Assembly: GCA_910588405.1 (NCBI GenBank)
Contig: CAJUPT010000004.1
Coordinates: 60,535-124,534, forward strand
Source: an uncultured Lachnospiraceae bacterium
GTDB taxonomy: Bacteria; Bacillota; Clostridia; Lachnospirales; Lachnospiraceae
Length of the DNA: 64,000 nt
Direction of reading: 5' to 3'
Below, piece after piece: positions 8,696 to 17,773 of this stretch. The first letter of the stretch is position 1; the number at the start of each line of letters is the position of its first letter. Position numbers and translations under genes: made by a program. The notes beneath the pieces were generated by a model. That model worked only from the letters and a program-made list of their open reading frames with translations, did not search any database and had not been told where the DNA came from.

Positions 8696-9721
8696 CTATT
8701 TCGATATGGTCTTGCGGCTGCGGCTGATGGTCAGCGTAACTGCAATGATGATGATAACGCCCTGAATAACCTTTCTCACATAAGGGTCCACGCCCATCAG
8801 AGTCAGCCAGTTGACAAGCTCCGTATAGATTAAAACGCCGACGAAGGCCGAAAGAGCGCCGCCCTTGCCTCCGGAAAGGGAACCGCCGCCGATGACGATT
8901 GCGGTAACGACAGGAAACATCTGATTGGTTCCGAGGCTGGCCTGTCCTAATTTCAACCGGATACACTGGAGGATGCCTGCCAGTCCCGCCGTACATCCGC
9001 ACAGGGCGAAAACCTTGATTTTGGTCAGACCGATATTGATGCCGGTGGAGGCCGCCGCTGTCTCATTGTCCCCGATGGCGTAGACGGCTCTGCCAAAAGC
9101 GGTATAGTTTAGAATCAGAGCGCCGATGATAAAGATGGCAAAAGCGATCAGCGTCAGATAGGGAATGCCTAAAAACATACCCTGAGACAATACGTTGAAC
9201 AGTTCGTCCTTTGCCTGGATCGGCGTTCCCCGGTAAACAAGCACTGCCGCGCCGGTCATGATACATCCCATGGCGTAGCTGACGATAAAGGTGGCGATTC
9301 TGGCCCGTACATGGAGGAAGCCGGTCAGTGCGCCGACGGCCGTACTGATCAGAACCACCAGAAAAATGCCTAATATACCGAAATCGTTGTCATTTGAATT
9401 GTTTACGACGAGAAAGGCTACGAATGAGCCGGCAAAGCCCATAACGCCCTCGATGGAGAGGTCGATGCTTCCCAGCAGCAAAACATACATCAGTCCCGTC
9501 GAGATTACCAGAGGGATGGACATCTGGTACATAATGTTTACTACATTTCCCCACGAAAAAAAGTTTTTCTGGGAAATAGCCCCTATGACTGTCATAATAA
9601 TCAGCAGAATCAGCGGCGCATATCTTCTTATTTTATCTTTCCGTGCGTCCTCTTTCACTTTCTGCGCGAATTGCTGACCTACTGACAATGTAGACAGAGA
9701 ATCTTCCCATTTATTTTTCAT
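8696..9721 (-). CDS. Ribose-type ABC transporter permease (first)
   Basis: A 341-residue membrane protein. A cytoplasmic N-terminus of ~35 residues precedes multiple hydrophobic helices, and the family segment AIVIGGGSLSGGKGG is present. It differs in sequence from the other permease at 6183-7151. The family is carbohydrate-uptake type 2 (CUT2), which takes up monosaccharides. It lies 203 nt downstream of the binding-protein gene, with a strong hairpin between them, and 10 nt before the ATPase gene. AAGGGA precedes the ATG. Confidence 0.91.
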   Translation of the reverse strand: MKNKWEDSLSTLSVGQQFAQKVKEDARKDKIRRYAPLILLIIMTVIGAISQKNFFSWGNVVNIMYQMSIPLVISTGLMYVLLLGSIDLSIEGVMGFAGSFVAFLVVNNSNDNDFGILGIFLVVLISTAVGALTGFLHVRARIATFIVSYAMGCIMTGAAVLVYRGTPIQAKDELFNVLSQGMFLGIPYLTLIAFAIFIIGALILNYTAFGRAVYAIGDNETAAASTGINIGLTKIKVFALCGCTAGLAGILQCIRLKLGQASLGTNQMFPVVTAIVIGGGSLSGGKGGALSAFVGVLIYTELVNWLTLMGVDPYVRKVIQGVIIIIAVTLTISRSRKTISK

Positions 9722-9805
9722 GCATACGTTCCCTTTATATCAAAAAGTCATTGCATACTATGGTTATGTGCGATATGCCAGAAGCATAATTTCCGGATTT
9801 GAAGA

Positions 9806-9836
9806 AGGTGGGTTTGCTCAGAGCAAGCCCACCTTT
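9806..9836 (-). promoter_or_regulatory. Intercistronic hairpin between binding-protein and permease genes
   Basis: AAGGTGGGTTTGCT (9806-9819) pairs with 9823-9836 over 14 bp, with one wobble and a 3-nt loop. There is no long U tract in the minus-strand direction. Such hairpins often protect the binding-protein mRNA 3' end or cause partial termination, which would give more binding protein than permease. Confidence 0.6.
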
Positions 9837-9924
9837 GCAGTTATCTGCCGGATGCGCGTACTGAAATGTATGCGGTAATCTTAACGCACGGTCTGTCAGC
9901 GGCGCAAAATTTCACAGAGCGAAA

Positions 9925-11094
9925 TTATTCCTGATACTTGTCGATACAGAAGGACAGATCATTGTAATCATAGCCCGGATTCTTTGTCTTAATGAATTTT
10001 TCGATGATATCGTTGGCGTTTTCTTCCGTTACCAGGGTGGTCTTGCAGAAGATCAGACGCTCATTGTCAGCGAGGGTAGTGGGGTCCAGCTTACCCATAG
10101 CTGCCTGGATTGCATAGGATGCGCCGTAGCCTGCGATCATGTAACCGTCGTTTGCGTTCGTGATAACCATGTCGCCGTCATTTACTGCGTTCAAAGCTGC
10201 CTCGATGCCGTCACAGCCGCTTACCTTGATCTGGCCGTTCAGGTTTTTGTTCTTTAATGCTTCCACAGCGCCCAGAGCCATGGTGTCGTTTGCGGAGTAA
10301 ATACCCTTTAAGTCGGGATATTTTACCAGCCATCCTTCTGTCAGGGTCATAGCCTCAGCCTGGCTCCAGCTTGCGGTCTGGCTGTCGACAACCTCGATGT
10401 TCGGATAATCTTTCAGCGCTTCCTCAAATGCTTTGTGTCTGTTGCTTGCGGAATCGTCGCCCAGCAGACCCTGAAGCTCTACAACCTGTCCTTCGCCGCC
10501 GATGGAATCGAACAGCGCTTTTGCGGTTGCCTTGCCGATGGCGATGTCATCCAGCATAAGGCTGGCAACGAAGTGAGGATAATCCTTGGGATACAGGCCG
10601 TCTGCTCTGTGTGCCAGGATCGCTACATAGTTGCCGGACTCCTCACAAACTTCTGCGATACTTGCAGTGTTGGCTGTGGAAGAGGGGTCAACTACGAAGA
10701 TTGCCTTGTCGCCGTACTGTGCGATGTAGTCTCTGATTCCCTGCAGCTGCTTGTTATCGTCGCTGTCGCAGGTCAGGACATCTGCGGATACGCCGTAAGC
10801 GGCAGCCGCCAGTTTAGCGCCCTCAGCTTCTTGTGCCCAGTACTCATTATCCATGGAGTGGATGCAGATCGCCAGATGGTAATCAGAGCCCGCACCAGTG
10901 CTGTCTGCAGCTGCCGCAGTTGTTCCTTCGGGCGCTTTCGTCTCATCCCCTGCGGGAGCCTGGGTCTCTGCAGGCGCCTGTGTTTCAGCGGGAGCGGCAG
11001 TGGTATCCTTGGGTGCGTCGCTCTTGGAGCAGCCGGCCAGCATGGATACGGCCAGAGTGGCTGCCATCAGTGTTGCAATGATTCTCTTTTTCAT
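9925..11094 (-). CDS. Sugar ABC transporter substrate-binding lipoprotein
   Basis: A 389-residue periplasmic-binding-protein type 1 lipoprotein. The signal peptide ends in the lipobox LAGC, so the protein is tethered to the outer face of the membrane by that cysteine. A Thr/Ala/Pro/Glu spacer runs to ~residue 70 and is followed by a two-lobed ribose/galactose-binding fold with GIYSANDTMALGAVEA. It captures the sugar for the permease pair downstream. GGAGG lies before the ATG. The sugar cannot be named from sequence; allose, ribose and xylose binders share this architecture. Confidence 0.92.
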   Translation of the reverse strand: MKKRIIATLMAATLAVSMLAGCSKSDAPKDTTAAPAETQAPAETQAPAGDETKAPEGTTAAAADSTGAGSDYHLAICIHSMDNEYWAQEAEGAKLAAAAYGVSADVLTCDSDDNKQLQGIRDYIAQYGDKAIFVVDPSSTANTASIAEVCEESGNYVAILAHRADGLYPKDYPHFVASLMLDDIAIGKATAKALFDSIGGEGQVVELQGLLGDDSASNRHKAFEEALKDYPNIEVVDSQTASWSQAEAMTLTEGWLVKYPDLKGIYSANDTMALGAVEALKNKNLNGQIKVSGCDGIEAALNAVNDGDMVITNANDGYMIAGYGASYAIQAAMGKLDPTTLADNERLIFCKTTLVTEENANDIIEKFIKTKNPGYDYNDLSFCIDKYQE

Positions 11095-11206
11095 GTTTCT
11101 TCCTCCTACTTTGATTTTTATACATAAATGCCGTTATGGCATTCTGCACGAAATCCGGGTTCGCTTTGTGACGAACTGTTAAAAAATAAGGTGATGCCGT
11201 ATTCTG

Positions 11207-12151
11207 TCATATTTCAGTCTGCTCATTCATGATGCGGTTGGCGGCGTTGATTGCCGCGCCGATAATGCCGGCCTCAGGGGCTGCGTCAGCTCTGTAAAAT
11301 ACAACGGATTCCCGGGGATTCGGGATACGCAGGTTTTCCCGCACGGTCTGCTCAAAGTATTCCATGGGAAAGCCCTTCATCTCCACCACACCTCCGCCCA
11401 GGACCACACATCTGGGGTCCAGTATGGTGATCTCCGTTGCGGCTGCGACCGCACAGGCGCGGATCACGTCCAGTACTTCGTCCCTGTCTCCGTATTTTTC
11501 AAAAATATCTGTGACCGGACAGTGGAAAACGTGTTCGGCCAGATAAAAAAGCGTTTTGCCGCTGGCCTTTAATTCGATGCAGCCGTTTTTGCCGCAGCCG
11601 CAGCCTTCCGAAAATCCCAGAACCGGTATATGCCCCAGCTCACAGGCGGAGCCGGAATGTCCGATATATACCTTCCCGTCGATGCACATGGCGTTTCCCA
11701 GGCCGGTGCCGATAAAGATTCCGACGATGATTCCTCTGCTGTCCATATTTCGGCGCCAGATCTCATAGAGGAGAGCCGTGTTCACGTCCCGTTCCATAAA
11801 AGCAGGCAGGCCCAGCCGTCCTGTAAGGATATCGGTCAGGGAAATATTGTCCAGCCCTTTTATGTGGGGGGAATTATAATTGACCGTCCGTTCTCTGTTC
11901 ATCAGAGAGGCAAGGGAGAGAGTGACGCATTTAAAATGCTCCTGCCCATATTGATCCAGGTACGGTCTTACCAGATTTTCTATGTATGCGCCTTTATCCT
12001 CCGCATCGGAGAGGAGCCGGCTTGGTTCCTTTTGAAAATCCAGCACCCGGAAATCTTCGTCAATCACGCCGTATCGAAGATTGGTGCCGCCGATTTCTAT
12101 TGCCAAATAATAATCTGCCACGTTTTTCATTCCTGTTATAATGCTAGTCAT
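11207..12151 (-). CDS. ROK-family sugar kinase (allose kinase-like)
   Basis: A cytoplasmic ATP-dependent hexose kinase of up to 314 residues. The phosphate-1 motif is EIGGTNLRYG and the ROK zinc motif is CGCGKNGCIE; a catalytic Asp lies in the RDVNTALL segment. The RDVN segment recalls E. coli AlsK, which suggests D-allose or a related aldose, but this is weak. The start is uncertain: the ATG at 12151 and an in-frame ATG at 12130 both lack a convincing ribosome-binding site, and the shorter form begins closer to where ROK proteins usually start. Confidence 0.85.
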   Translation of the reverse strand: MTSIITGMKNVADYYLAIEIGGTNLRYGVIDEDFRVLDFQKEPSRLLSDAEDKGAYIENLVRPYLDQYGQEHFKCVTLSLASLMNRERTVNYNSPHIKGLDNISLTDILTGRLGLPAFMERDVNTALLYEIWRRNMDSRGIIVGIFIGTGLGNAMCIDGKVYIGHSGSACELGHIPVLGFSEGCGCGKNGCIELKASGKTLFYLAEHVFHCPVTDIFEKYGDRDEVLDVIRACAVAAATEITILDPRCVVLGGGVVEMKGFPMEYFEQTVRENLRIPNPRESVVFYRADAAPEAGIIGAAINAANRIMNEQTEI

Positions 12152-12292
12152 TGTTCAACGATTTTCTGTCACAGTTTGTTACAGGCCGTTTTCCTATGCC
12201 TAAATTTGCAGTTGTCTGCGTTATGCCGTCGGCTGTTTTTGGCAGCTGTTTGACGGGGTGAGCTGCGCAGTACCTTTGTTGTCTGTTTCCCG

Positions 12293-13267
12293 CTATAATC
12301 TGTCCGCACTGCCCATTACGTCGATTTTGTGTAAATAAACCTCTCTCAGCAGATCCCGGTTTTTCAATGTAAATATTCTGCTGTCGATGGCTCCCGGATT
12401 TTCAGCAAGAATCTTTCTCGTATTTGCCAGGGCGCTGATCCAGCCGTCTGTGGCGATATTTACTTTGCAGACGCCCATCCGGGACGCTTTTGTGATCTGC
12501 TCCTCCGGGATACCGGCCACGGCCTCGATGTGGCCGCCGTAAGCGTTAATCATATCCACAAACCGGGGGTCGATGGCGGAGGCTCCGTGAAGGACGATTG
12601 GGAAGCCCGGAACCCGTCTCATCACATCCTCTAAAATATCGTACCGGAGCTCGGGTAAATTGCCATTCGGGTCCGGCTTGATTTTAACCAGACCGTGACA
12701 GGTGCCGATGGAGATGGCAAGACTGTCGCAGCCGGTTCTTTTGACAAATTCTTCTGCCATTGCAGGGTCCGTATACAGGCTTTCGGCCTGTTCCTCTTCG
12801 CCGCTTTCCTCGGCGCCGGAGAGAACGCCCAGCTCTGCCTCCACGGTGACGCCATGACGGTGGGCATATGCCACGGTTTTTTCAGTCAGCGCGATGTTCT
12901 CCTCAAAGGGAAGGGCGCTGCCGTCGATCATAATGGAGGAAAATCCAAATTCTACTGCATCCACACACTGCTGGAAGGTCATGCCGTGATCCAGATGCAG
13001 GGCTACCGGAATATCCATCCCGCAGTTATGAATCCGGTCGATTCCCGACTGTACGATTCTTGCCAGCATCTCAAACCCAAGCTGTCTGTGCAGGTTGGGG
13101 GAGGCCAGCAAAATGACCGGAGAATGCTTTTCCATCACAGCGTCGATAATGGCGTTAAACTGTTCGATGGAGACAAAGTTAAATGCAGGCACCGCATAGC
13201 CTTCCTTGTATGCTTTCTGAAACATGTCTTTTGTGTTTACCTGTCCAAGCTCTGTGTAGTGATACAT
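12293..13267 (-). CDS. Class II fructose/ketose-bisphosphate aldolase
   Basis: A 324-residue zinc-dependent aldolase that reversibly splits ketose-1,6- (or 1,7-) bisphosphates to DHAP and an aldose phosphate. HLDHG (91-95) carries the catalytic Asp and a zinc His. EAELG, a later His in TCHG and LHGAS are also present. The ATG at 13267 is preferred over 13369 because AGGAGGG (13276-13282) sits 8 nt upstream and the fold starts there. In this cluster it follows a PFK gene. Class II aldolases commonly also cleave sedoheptulose-1,7-bisphosphate, which fits a transaldolase-free pentose route. Confidence 0.9.
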   Translation of the reverse strand: MYHYTELGQVNTKDMFQKAYKEGYAVPAFNFVSIEQFNAIIDAVMEKHSPVILLASPNLHRQLGFEMLARIVQSGIDRIHNCGMDIPVALHLDHGMTFQQCVDAVEFGFSSIMIDGSALPFEENIALTEKTVAYAHRHGVTVEAELGVLSGAEESGEEEQAESLYTDPAMAEEFVKRTGCDSLAISIGTCHGLVKIKPDPNGNLPELRYDILEDVMRRVPGFPIVLHGASAIDPRFVDMINAYGGHIEAVAGIPEEQITKASRMGVCKVNIATDGWISALANTRKILAENPGAIDSRIFTLKNRDLLREVYLHKIDVMGSADRL

Positions 13268-13368
13268 GTTTTGCGCCCTCCTAAGCTGTGTCTGTCGTGA
13301 TGTACATTTTGCGTTCCATATTGAGTGTTGATACTGTTCACGGTTTATGTGCTCCGTGGTGTCCGTCA

Positions 13369-14568
13369 TTAGATATATTTTCTGTGCAGCACCGTATATT
13401 TCGGAAGCGTTCCGATCAGCGGCAGTATATAATCGAGAAACTCTTCTCTGATATCATTTTCTGTTTCGGTCACATAGGAAAGGGGGAGACAGTTATCCTT
13501 CTCTGCCACATCTTCCAGTCTGACTAGCTCGTATATGGCCTGATATGGTCGACCAGGTTCTCTGTTAAGCGTGACCATCCGGAAGGATTCGCCGCTTACG
13601 GCGGCTCTTACGGCCAGTCTTCCCAGCTGTTCTGCCTCCTGTCTGTCGGTTTCCGACACATTGTGGATGCCGCATCGCTGCATCAGCCCCAGGTCGATTC
13701 CCCGGATCTTGCAGGAAAAGTGCTCTCTCAGCAGCTGGCTGATACAGGGAGTGATTCCGCCCATATTCTTCTGCATGTCCATACCTTTATTGATGGAGAC
13801 ATCCTCGAACAGGAACCTCCCGTCCGCTGTCTTCACACCCTCGGCAGCTACCGCGAAGCATTTTCCTTTTTTCTTTAAAACCTGTCCGACGTCATCGATA
13901 AATTTTTCTTTGGAGAAAGTGACCTCCGGAACGTAAATCAGATCAGGTCCCATATCGATTTTTCTTGCCGCAGTGGAAGCGGCGGCGAGAAAACCGGTGT
14001 TCCGTCCCATCACCTCGGCAAAAACGATCAGCTCCGTATCATAGGTCATCATATCCCTGGCAAGCTCGGCCACCGTAAGTGCCACATGTCTTGCTGCGGA
14101 AGGGTATCCTGGCGCATGATCGATACAGGAGATGTCATTGTCCACGGTTTTAGGGACGACGATCAGACTGAAATCATAATCCTGAGACTTAAGAAATCGT
14201 CCCAGCCGCAGACCTGCGCGGACAGAGCCATTGCCGCCGTTGATGAAAATATAGCGGATATGCAGCGCGCGCAGCGTGTCCAGCACTCTATGATAATCGG
14301 ATTGTTCCTGATCTCCTTCGTCTATTTCATATCTGCAGGAGCCGAAAAGCATGGATGGGGTGTCCGGCAGATATTCTTCGCCGGGCAATTTTTCCGTGAT
14401 ATCAAAAAGCTTTCCCTTGATCAGACCGAGGATTCCGTGCTCAGATGCATAGATCCGATGGATTTTCGGCTGATTCCTGCATTCGGTGATGACGCCATAG
14501 GCAGATGCATTGATCACTGCGGTAGGTCCTCCTGATTGGATGTAAATTGCATTTGCCTGGTTGTCCAT
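13369..14568 (-). CDS. 6-phosphofructokinase family enzyme of the sugar cluster
   Basis: A 399-residue PFK that phosphorylates fructose-6-phosphate and possibly sedoheptulose-7-phosphate. The phosphate-donor loop reads GGNGS (111-115) and the catalytic motif PKTVDND (139-145). The Gly at the position of E. coli G104 with Lys at G124 predicts ATP rather than PPi use by published rules, but the preceding Asp is Asn, so the donor should be treated as open. The ATG at 14568 is chosen because AAGAGGA lies just upstream. A separate PFK is encoded at 55129, so this copy looks pathway-specific. Confidence 0.87.
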   Translation of the reverse strand: MDNQANAIYIQSGGPTAVINASAYGVITECRNQPKIHRIYASEHGILGLIKGKLFDITEKLPGEEYLPDTPSMLFGSCRYEIDEGDQEQSDYHRVLDTLRALHIRYIFINGGNGSVRAGLRLGRFLKSQDYDFSLIVVPKTVDNDISCIDHAPGYPSAARHVALTVAELARDMMTYDTELIVFAEVMGRNTGFLAAASTAARKIDMGPDLIYVPEVTFSKEKFIDDVGQVLKKKGKCFAVAAEGVKTADGRFLFEDVSINKGMDMQKNMGGITPCISQLLREHFSCKIRGIDLGLMQRCGIHNVSETDRQEAEQLGRLAVRAAVSGESFRMVTLNREPGRPYQAIYELVRLEDVAEKDNCLPLSYVTETENDIREEFLDYILPLIGTLPKYTVLHRKYI

Positions 14569-14638
14569 GTCTTCCTCTTTCATTTCTGTCAATATGGAGA
14601 TGGCTGCAAAAGCAGGCATCATGGTTATCTGTGCCAGG

Positions 14639-16126
14639 TTAGAGGTGGGGATACAGGTCCTTTACTTTCAGATAAAGCTCTTTAAAAAGCTCCTGCTGCC
14701 GCCTGTAAGTGTTCACATGCGCCTGGATGGGTTCCACGGGCGTATCGTTTATTTTTACGATGGCGTCGCAGGCTTCTTTGACGTCTCCGTATATACCGCA
14801 TCCCACCGAAGCCAGAATCGCGGCGCCCTGACAGGCTTCTTCCTCTGTCTTTGTGGTATATACGGGCATTTCCAGAATATCTGCCTGTATCTGCTTCCAG
14901 GTGGTCCCTTTTGCGGCGCCGCCGGAGGCGATCATTTTAGAGCTTTGAATGCCCATCTCATCCAGAATCTTCACGCATTCCTTCAGGTTGTACATGACGC
15001 CTTCCATGGTAGCCCGGATGATGTGGCTTTGCTCATGCTTCATGCCCATTCCGAAATAGACGCCTCTGGCATAAGGGTCCATAAAAGGAGTTCGCTCTCC
15101 GGCCAGGAACGGGATAAACAACAGTCCCTCCGAGCCGGCCGGCGCCAGCGCGGCTTCCCTGTCCAAGTCGGCATAGGGTCTGGAATCCTTTAATATTTTT
15201 TTCTTCAGCCAGCCGAGGGTGCTTCCGCCGTTTAAGGTGCCGCCCTGCACATACCATTTTTCGCCCGGTGTGTGGCACCAGGTCTGCAGCCGCATCTGAC
15301 TGTCGCATATGGGACTGGCCAGTACGGCGGCAATCTGGGAGGCAGTGCCGATATTACAGGCAGTGACGCCTGGTTCAATGACGCCGTTGCCGGTCAGCTG
15401 GGCGGCGGAATCGCCGGCTCCGAAGATTACCTTTGTGCTTGTGCACAGGCCGGTTTCTTTTGCGGCGGATTCCTGAATGGTTCCCGCTACCTGCCAGCTT
15501 TCTGAGAGCCGGGGCCAGATATCATCCTTCAGGCCGACGCGCCGGATCAGCTCCATGCACCAGTGCCGGTTCTTTACGGAAAGGGCCAGGGTGCCGGCTG
15601 CGTCTGAATATTCCGAACCGATGGTGCCGGTCAGTCTGTATCGTATGTAATCCTTTGGAAGCATGACGTAACATATTTTGTCATACGGCCCAGGCTGATT
15701 CTTTTTTAACCAGAGCAGTGAGCAGATCATCATTCCGGCTCCCGGCTGATTCAAAAGCTCTGTGTCAAGAAGTTCTGCCGCCAGGGACTTGATCTCGCCG
15801 GTTTCTACGGCGGATCGTTGGTCCATCCATATGATGGCAGGTATGACCGGCCGTTTGTTTCTGTCAAGGGCTACGACGCCATGCATCTGTCCGGAAAGTC
15901 CGATGCCGGCCAGTTCCTCAGGACGGATACCGGATTTTTCCAGCGCTTCCCGGATGGTTTCCACTGTCCGGTTCCACCAAACCTCCGGGTCCTGTTCCGC
16001 ATAACCGATTTTGTCAGTCGTTACGTCATAGTCCCGGTGACTTACCGCCAGAGACTTTCCCTCCGGGTCCATAATCAATACTTTTACACTTGAAGTTCCC
16101 AAATCAATTCCAGCCAGATATCCCAT
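14639..16126 (-). CDS. xylB: FGGY carbohydrate kinase, xylulokinase-like
   Basis: A 495-residue kinase. The N-terminal phosphate loop is GIDLGTSSVKV, and SGQMHGVV and WMDQRS are typical of xylulokinases; the C-terminal ASGGAAKG segment is the adenosine-binding motif. It would phosphorylate D-xylulose, or a related ketose, on O5 with ATP. Its place between PFK and VOC genes and opposite transketolase fits entry of a ketopentose into the pentose-phosphate pathway. Ketose specificity among FGGY kinases is hard to read, so the symbol is tentative. The ribosome-binding site is weak. Confidence 0.85.
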   Translation of the reverse strand: MGYLAGIDLGTSSVKVLIMDPEGKSLAVSHRDYDVTTDKIGYAEQDPEVWWNRTVETIREALEKSGIRPEELAGIGLSGQMHGVVALDRNKRPVIPAIIWMDQRSAVETGEIKSLAAELLDTELLNQPGAGMMICSLLWLKKNQPGPYDKICYVMLPKDYIRYRLTGTIGSEYSDAAGTLALSVKNRHWCMELIRRVGLKDDIWPRLSESWQVAGTIQESAAKETGLCTSTKVIFGAGDSAAQLTGNGVIEPGVTACNIGTASQIAAVLASPICDSQMRLQTWCHTPGEKWYVQGGTLNGGSTLGWLKKKILKDSRPYADLDREAALAPAGSEGLLFIPFLAGERTPFMDPYARGVYFGMGMKHEQSHIIRATMEGVMYNLKECVKILDEMGIQSSKMIASGGAAKGTTWKQIQADILEMPVYTTKTEEEACQGAAILASVGCGIYGDVKEACDAIVKINDTPVEPIQAHVNTYRRQQELFKELYLKVKDLYPHL

Positions 16127-16183
16127 TATTTATCACCGTAATTTTTTTATATTGAAGGATTCAGATATTTCAAATTGTTTTAG

Positions 16184-16573
16184 CTATTTTTGAATGATTT
16201 CAATCTCCACACCGTTCGGGTCCGTAATCAGCATGGTGTGAGCTTTCAGCTTCTCCACATAGGAAGGAGTCTTTCTTACGAAAACACTTTTTTCTTTACA
16301 GCTGTCATATAACTCGGACAGGCTGTCCGTTACCAGACAGAAATGCCGGTAAATGCCGGTATCCGTTTCCCGGATATCCTCTGCCGCCGCTTTGTCCGTA
16401 TAATCGATCAATTCCAGCCGCACACCCTGAGGGAGCGGGAAATAGGTTAGGGTATGGTCGCCCATGTCGATGAAGCCGGTCTTTTCTAATAGCAGCACAT
16501 CAGTGTAAAATTTCTCGGACTGTGCCAGGTCCTTTGCGTTAATTGTAATATGATCCAAACCTGTTATTTTCAT
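16184..16573 (-). CDS. VOC-fold (glyoxalase/dioxygenase superfamily) protein
   Basis: A 129-residue vicinal-oxygen-chelate protein with two beta-alpha-beta-beta-beta modules. It opens with GLDHITINAKD and closes with DPNGVEIEII, giving the usual metal-site His (DHIT) and Glu (VEIEI). Family roles include glyoxalase, epimerase and dioxygenase. In this operon an isomerase or epimerase role on a sugar or sugar phosphate is possible, but nothing in the sequence proves it. Confidence 0.8.
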   Translation of the reverse strand: MKITGLDHITINAKDLAQSEKFYTDVLLLEKTGFIDMGDHTLTYFPLPQGVRLELIDYTDKAAAEDIRETDTGIYRHFCLVTDSLSELYDSCKEKSVFVRKTPSYVEKLKAHTMLITDPNGVEIEIIQK

Positions 16574-16613
16574 AAAGATCTTCTTTCTATATCTGTATTC
16601 GTTGCGGTCATCT

Positions 16614-17423
16614 TTACTCCGCCAGGATAACGTCTGTCACCGCCGCCAGGGCGCTGTAATCTTCCTTTTCAATATCCGAATCGATAATCAGTCCATTCAC
16701 ATAGCTTAACTCGGCGATCTGCGCGAAGGTCACTGTTCCCAGCTTGCTGCTGTCGCTCATCAGATAGGAAGCGAAGCAGGCGTCGAGAATCTCCCGGACG
16801 CTTTTTGCGGTTTCAAAGTCGGGCGCCGTGATTCCCCGTTCCACGCTGAAGCCGTTGCAGGAAAAAAATCCTTTGTCGATATTGACCAGACTTAAGAATT
16901 CATTCCGCATCGGAAGGGTAGTGTAGTGATATCCCTTTCTGACCAGACCGCCCAGCATATAGACGTGAAAATCAGTATAATCCTCAAGCCATACGGCGCT
17001 GCGGATATCGTTGACCACCACCGTCAGATTTTTCTTCTGGGGCAGCAGCTTTAAAAGCTCTGCCGTGGTGGTGCCGGTGGTCACTGCGATAATATCTCCG
17101 TTATCGATCAGGTCCAGCGCGGCTGCGGCAATGGCTTTTTTCTGCGACATCATCTGGCTTTCCTTATATGTGGGGGAAAGCTCCCTGCCTGCCTTGGAAT
17201 TCCGGATCGCGCCGCCGTGGGTCCGGGTAATCAGATTTTTGTGTTCCAGCTGCTTTAAATCGTTTCTGATTGTGGAGGCTGACACACCGAACATCTCACA
17301 CAGTACGGGAACCACTGCTTTGCCGTTGGTGTTAATCGTTTCCATTATTTTTCTCTGTCGTTCTTCGGCGAACAGATTTTTTCCTGAAACCTCAATCGAA
17401 ATCTCTACCGGCGTTTTATCCAT
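16614..17423 (-). CDS. DeoR/GlpR-family transcriptional regulator
   Basis: A 269-residue repressor-type protein. The N-terminal DeoR winged helix (RQRKIMETIN to ITRTHGGAI, ~residues 22-75) includes the recognition region VSASTIRNDLKQLE. The C-terminal domain is the DeoR sugar-phosphate sensor with VTTGTTTAELLKLLP. The ATG at 17423 has AAGAGG 8 nt upstream and is chosen over the GTG at 17432. It heads the minus-strand sugar cluster and is divergent from transketolase, so it most likely controls both in response to a sugar phosphate. Confidence 0.9.
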   Translation of the reverse strand: MDKTPVEISIEVSGKNLFAEERQRKIMETINTNGKAVVPVLCEMFGVSASTIRNDLKQLEHKNLITRTHGGAIRNSKAGRELSPTYKESQMMSQKKAIAAAALDLIDNGDIIAVTTGTTTAELLKLLPQKKNLTVVVNDIRSAVWLEDYTDFHVYMLGGLVRKGYHYTTLPMRNEFLSLVNIDKGFFSCNGFSVERGITAPDFETAKSVREILDACFASYLMSDSSKLGTVTFAQIAELSYVNGLIIDSDIEKEDYSALAAVTDVILAE

Positions 17424-17545
17424 GATCTGCACCTCTTATGAAAATGATTATAGCAAAAATCGCTAAGAAACACAATAGATTTTCTTACTTTATTTTGTGT
17501 TTTTCTGATTATTTTTGTTTTTTGACCTTGAAATTGATTGCAGCG

Positions 17546-17593
17546 CTGTTGTTTTTTGTTATTTTGGCTTGAATAAACTGTTGTTTTCTGTTA
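17546..17593. promoter_or_regulatory. Direct repeats, candidate DeoR operators
   Basis: Two 16-nt copies of CTGTTGTTTT(T/C)TGTTA (17546-17561 and 17578-17593) differ at one base and begin 32 bp apart, about three helical turns, in the gap between the DeoR and transketolase genes. No other feature occupies the spot. Operator function is inferred from position. Confidence 0.5.
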
Positions 17594-17773
17594 CTATGTG
17601 ATTAGCGTATCGGCATGCCGGTATAAAATAAAGAGTCCGCTCAGATGTGTTGCTGTACTGTCAGACGTAATCAGACGGCATATCAGTACATTAAATATCC
17701 GTTCCGCAGAGATTTCATGGCATAGCTTTTGGGGAACGGATGGAGGACTAAGATGAATAGGAGGAGGTTCAAT

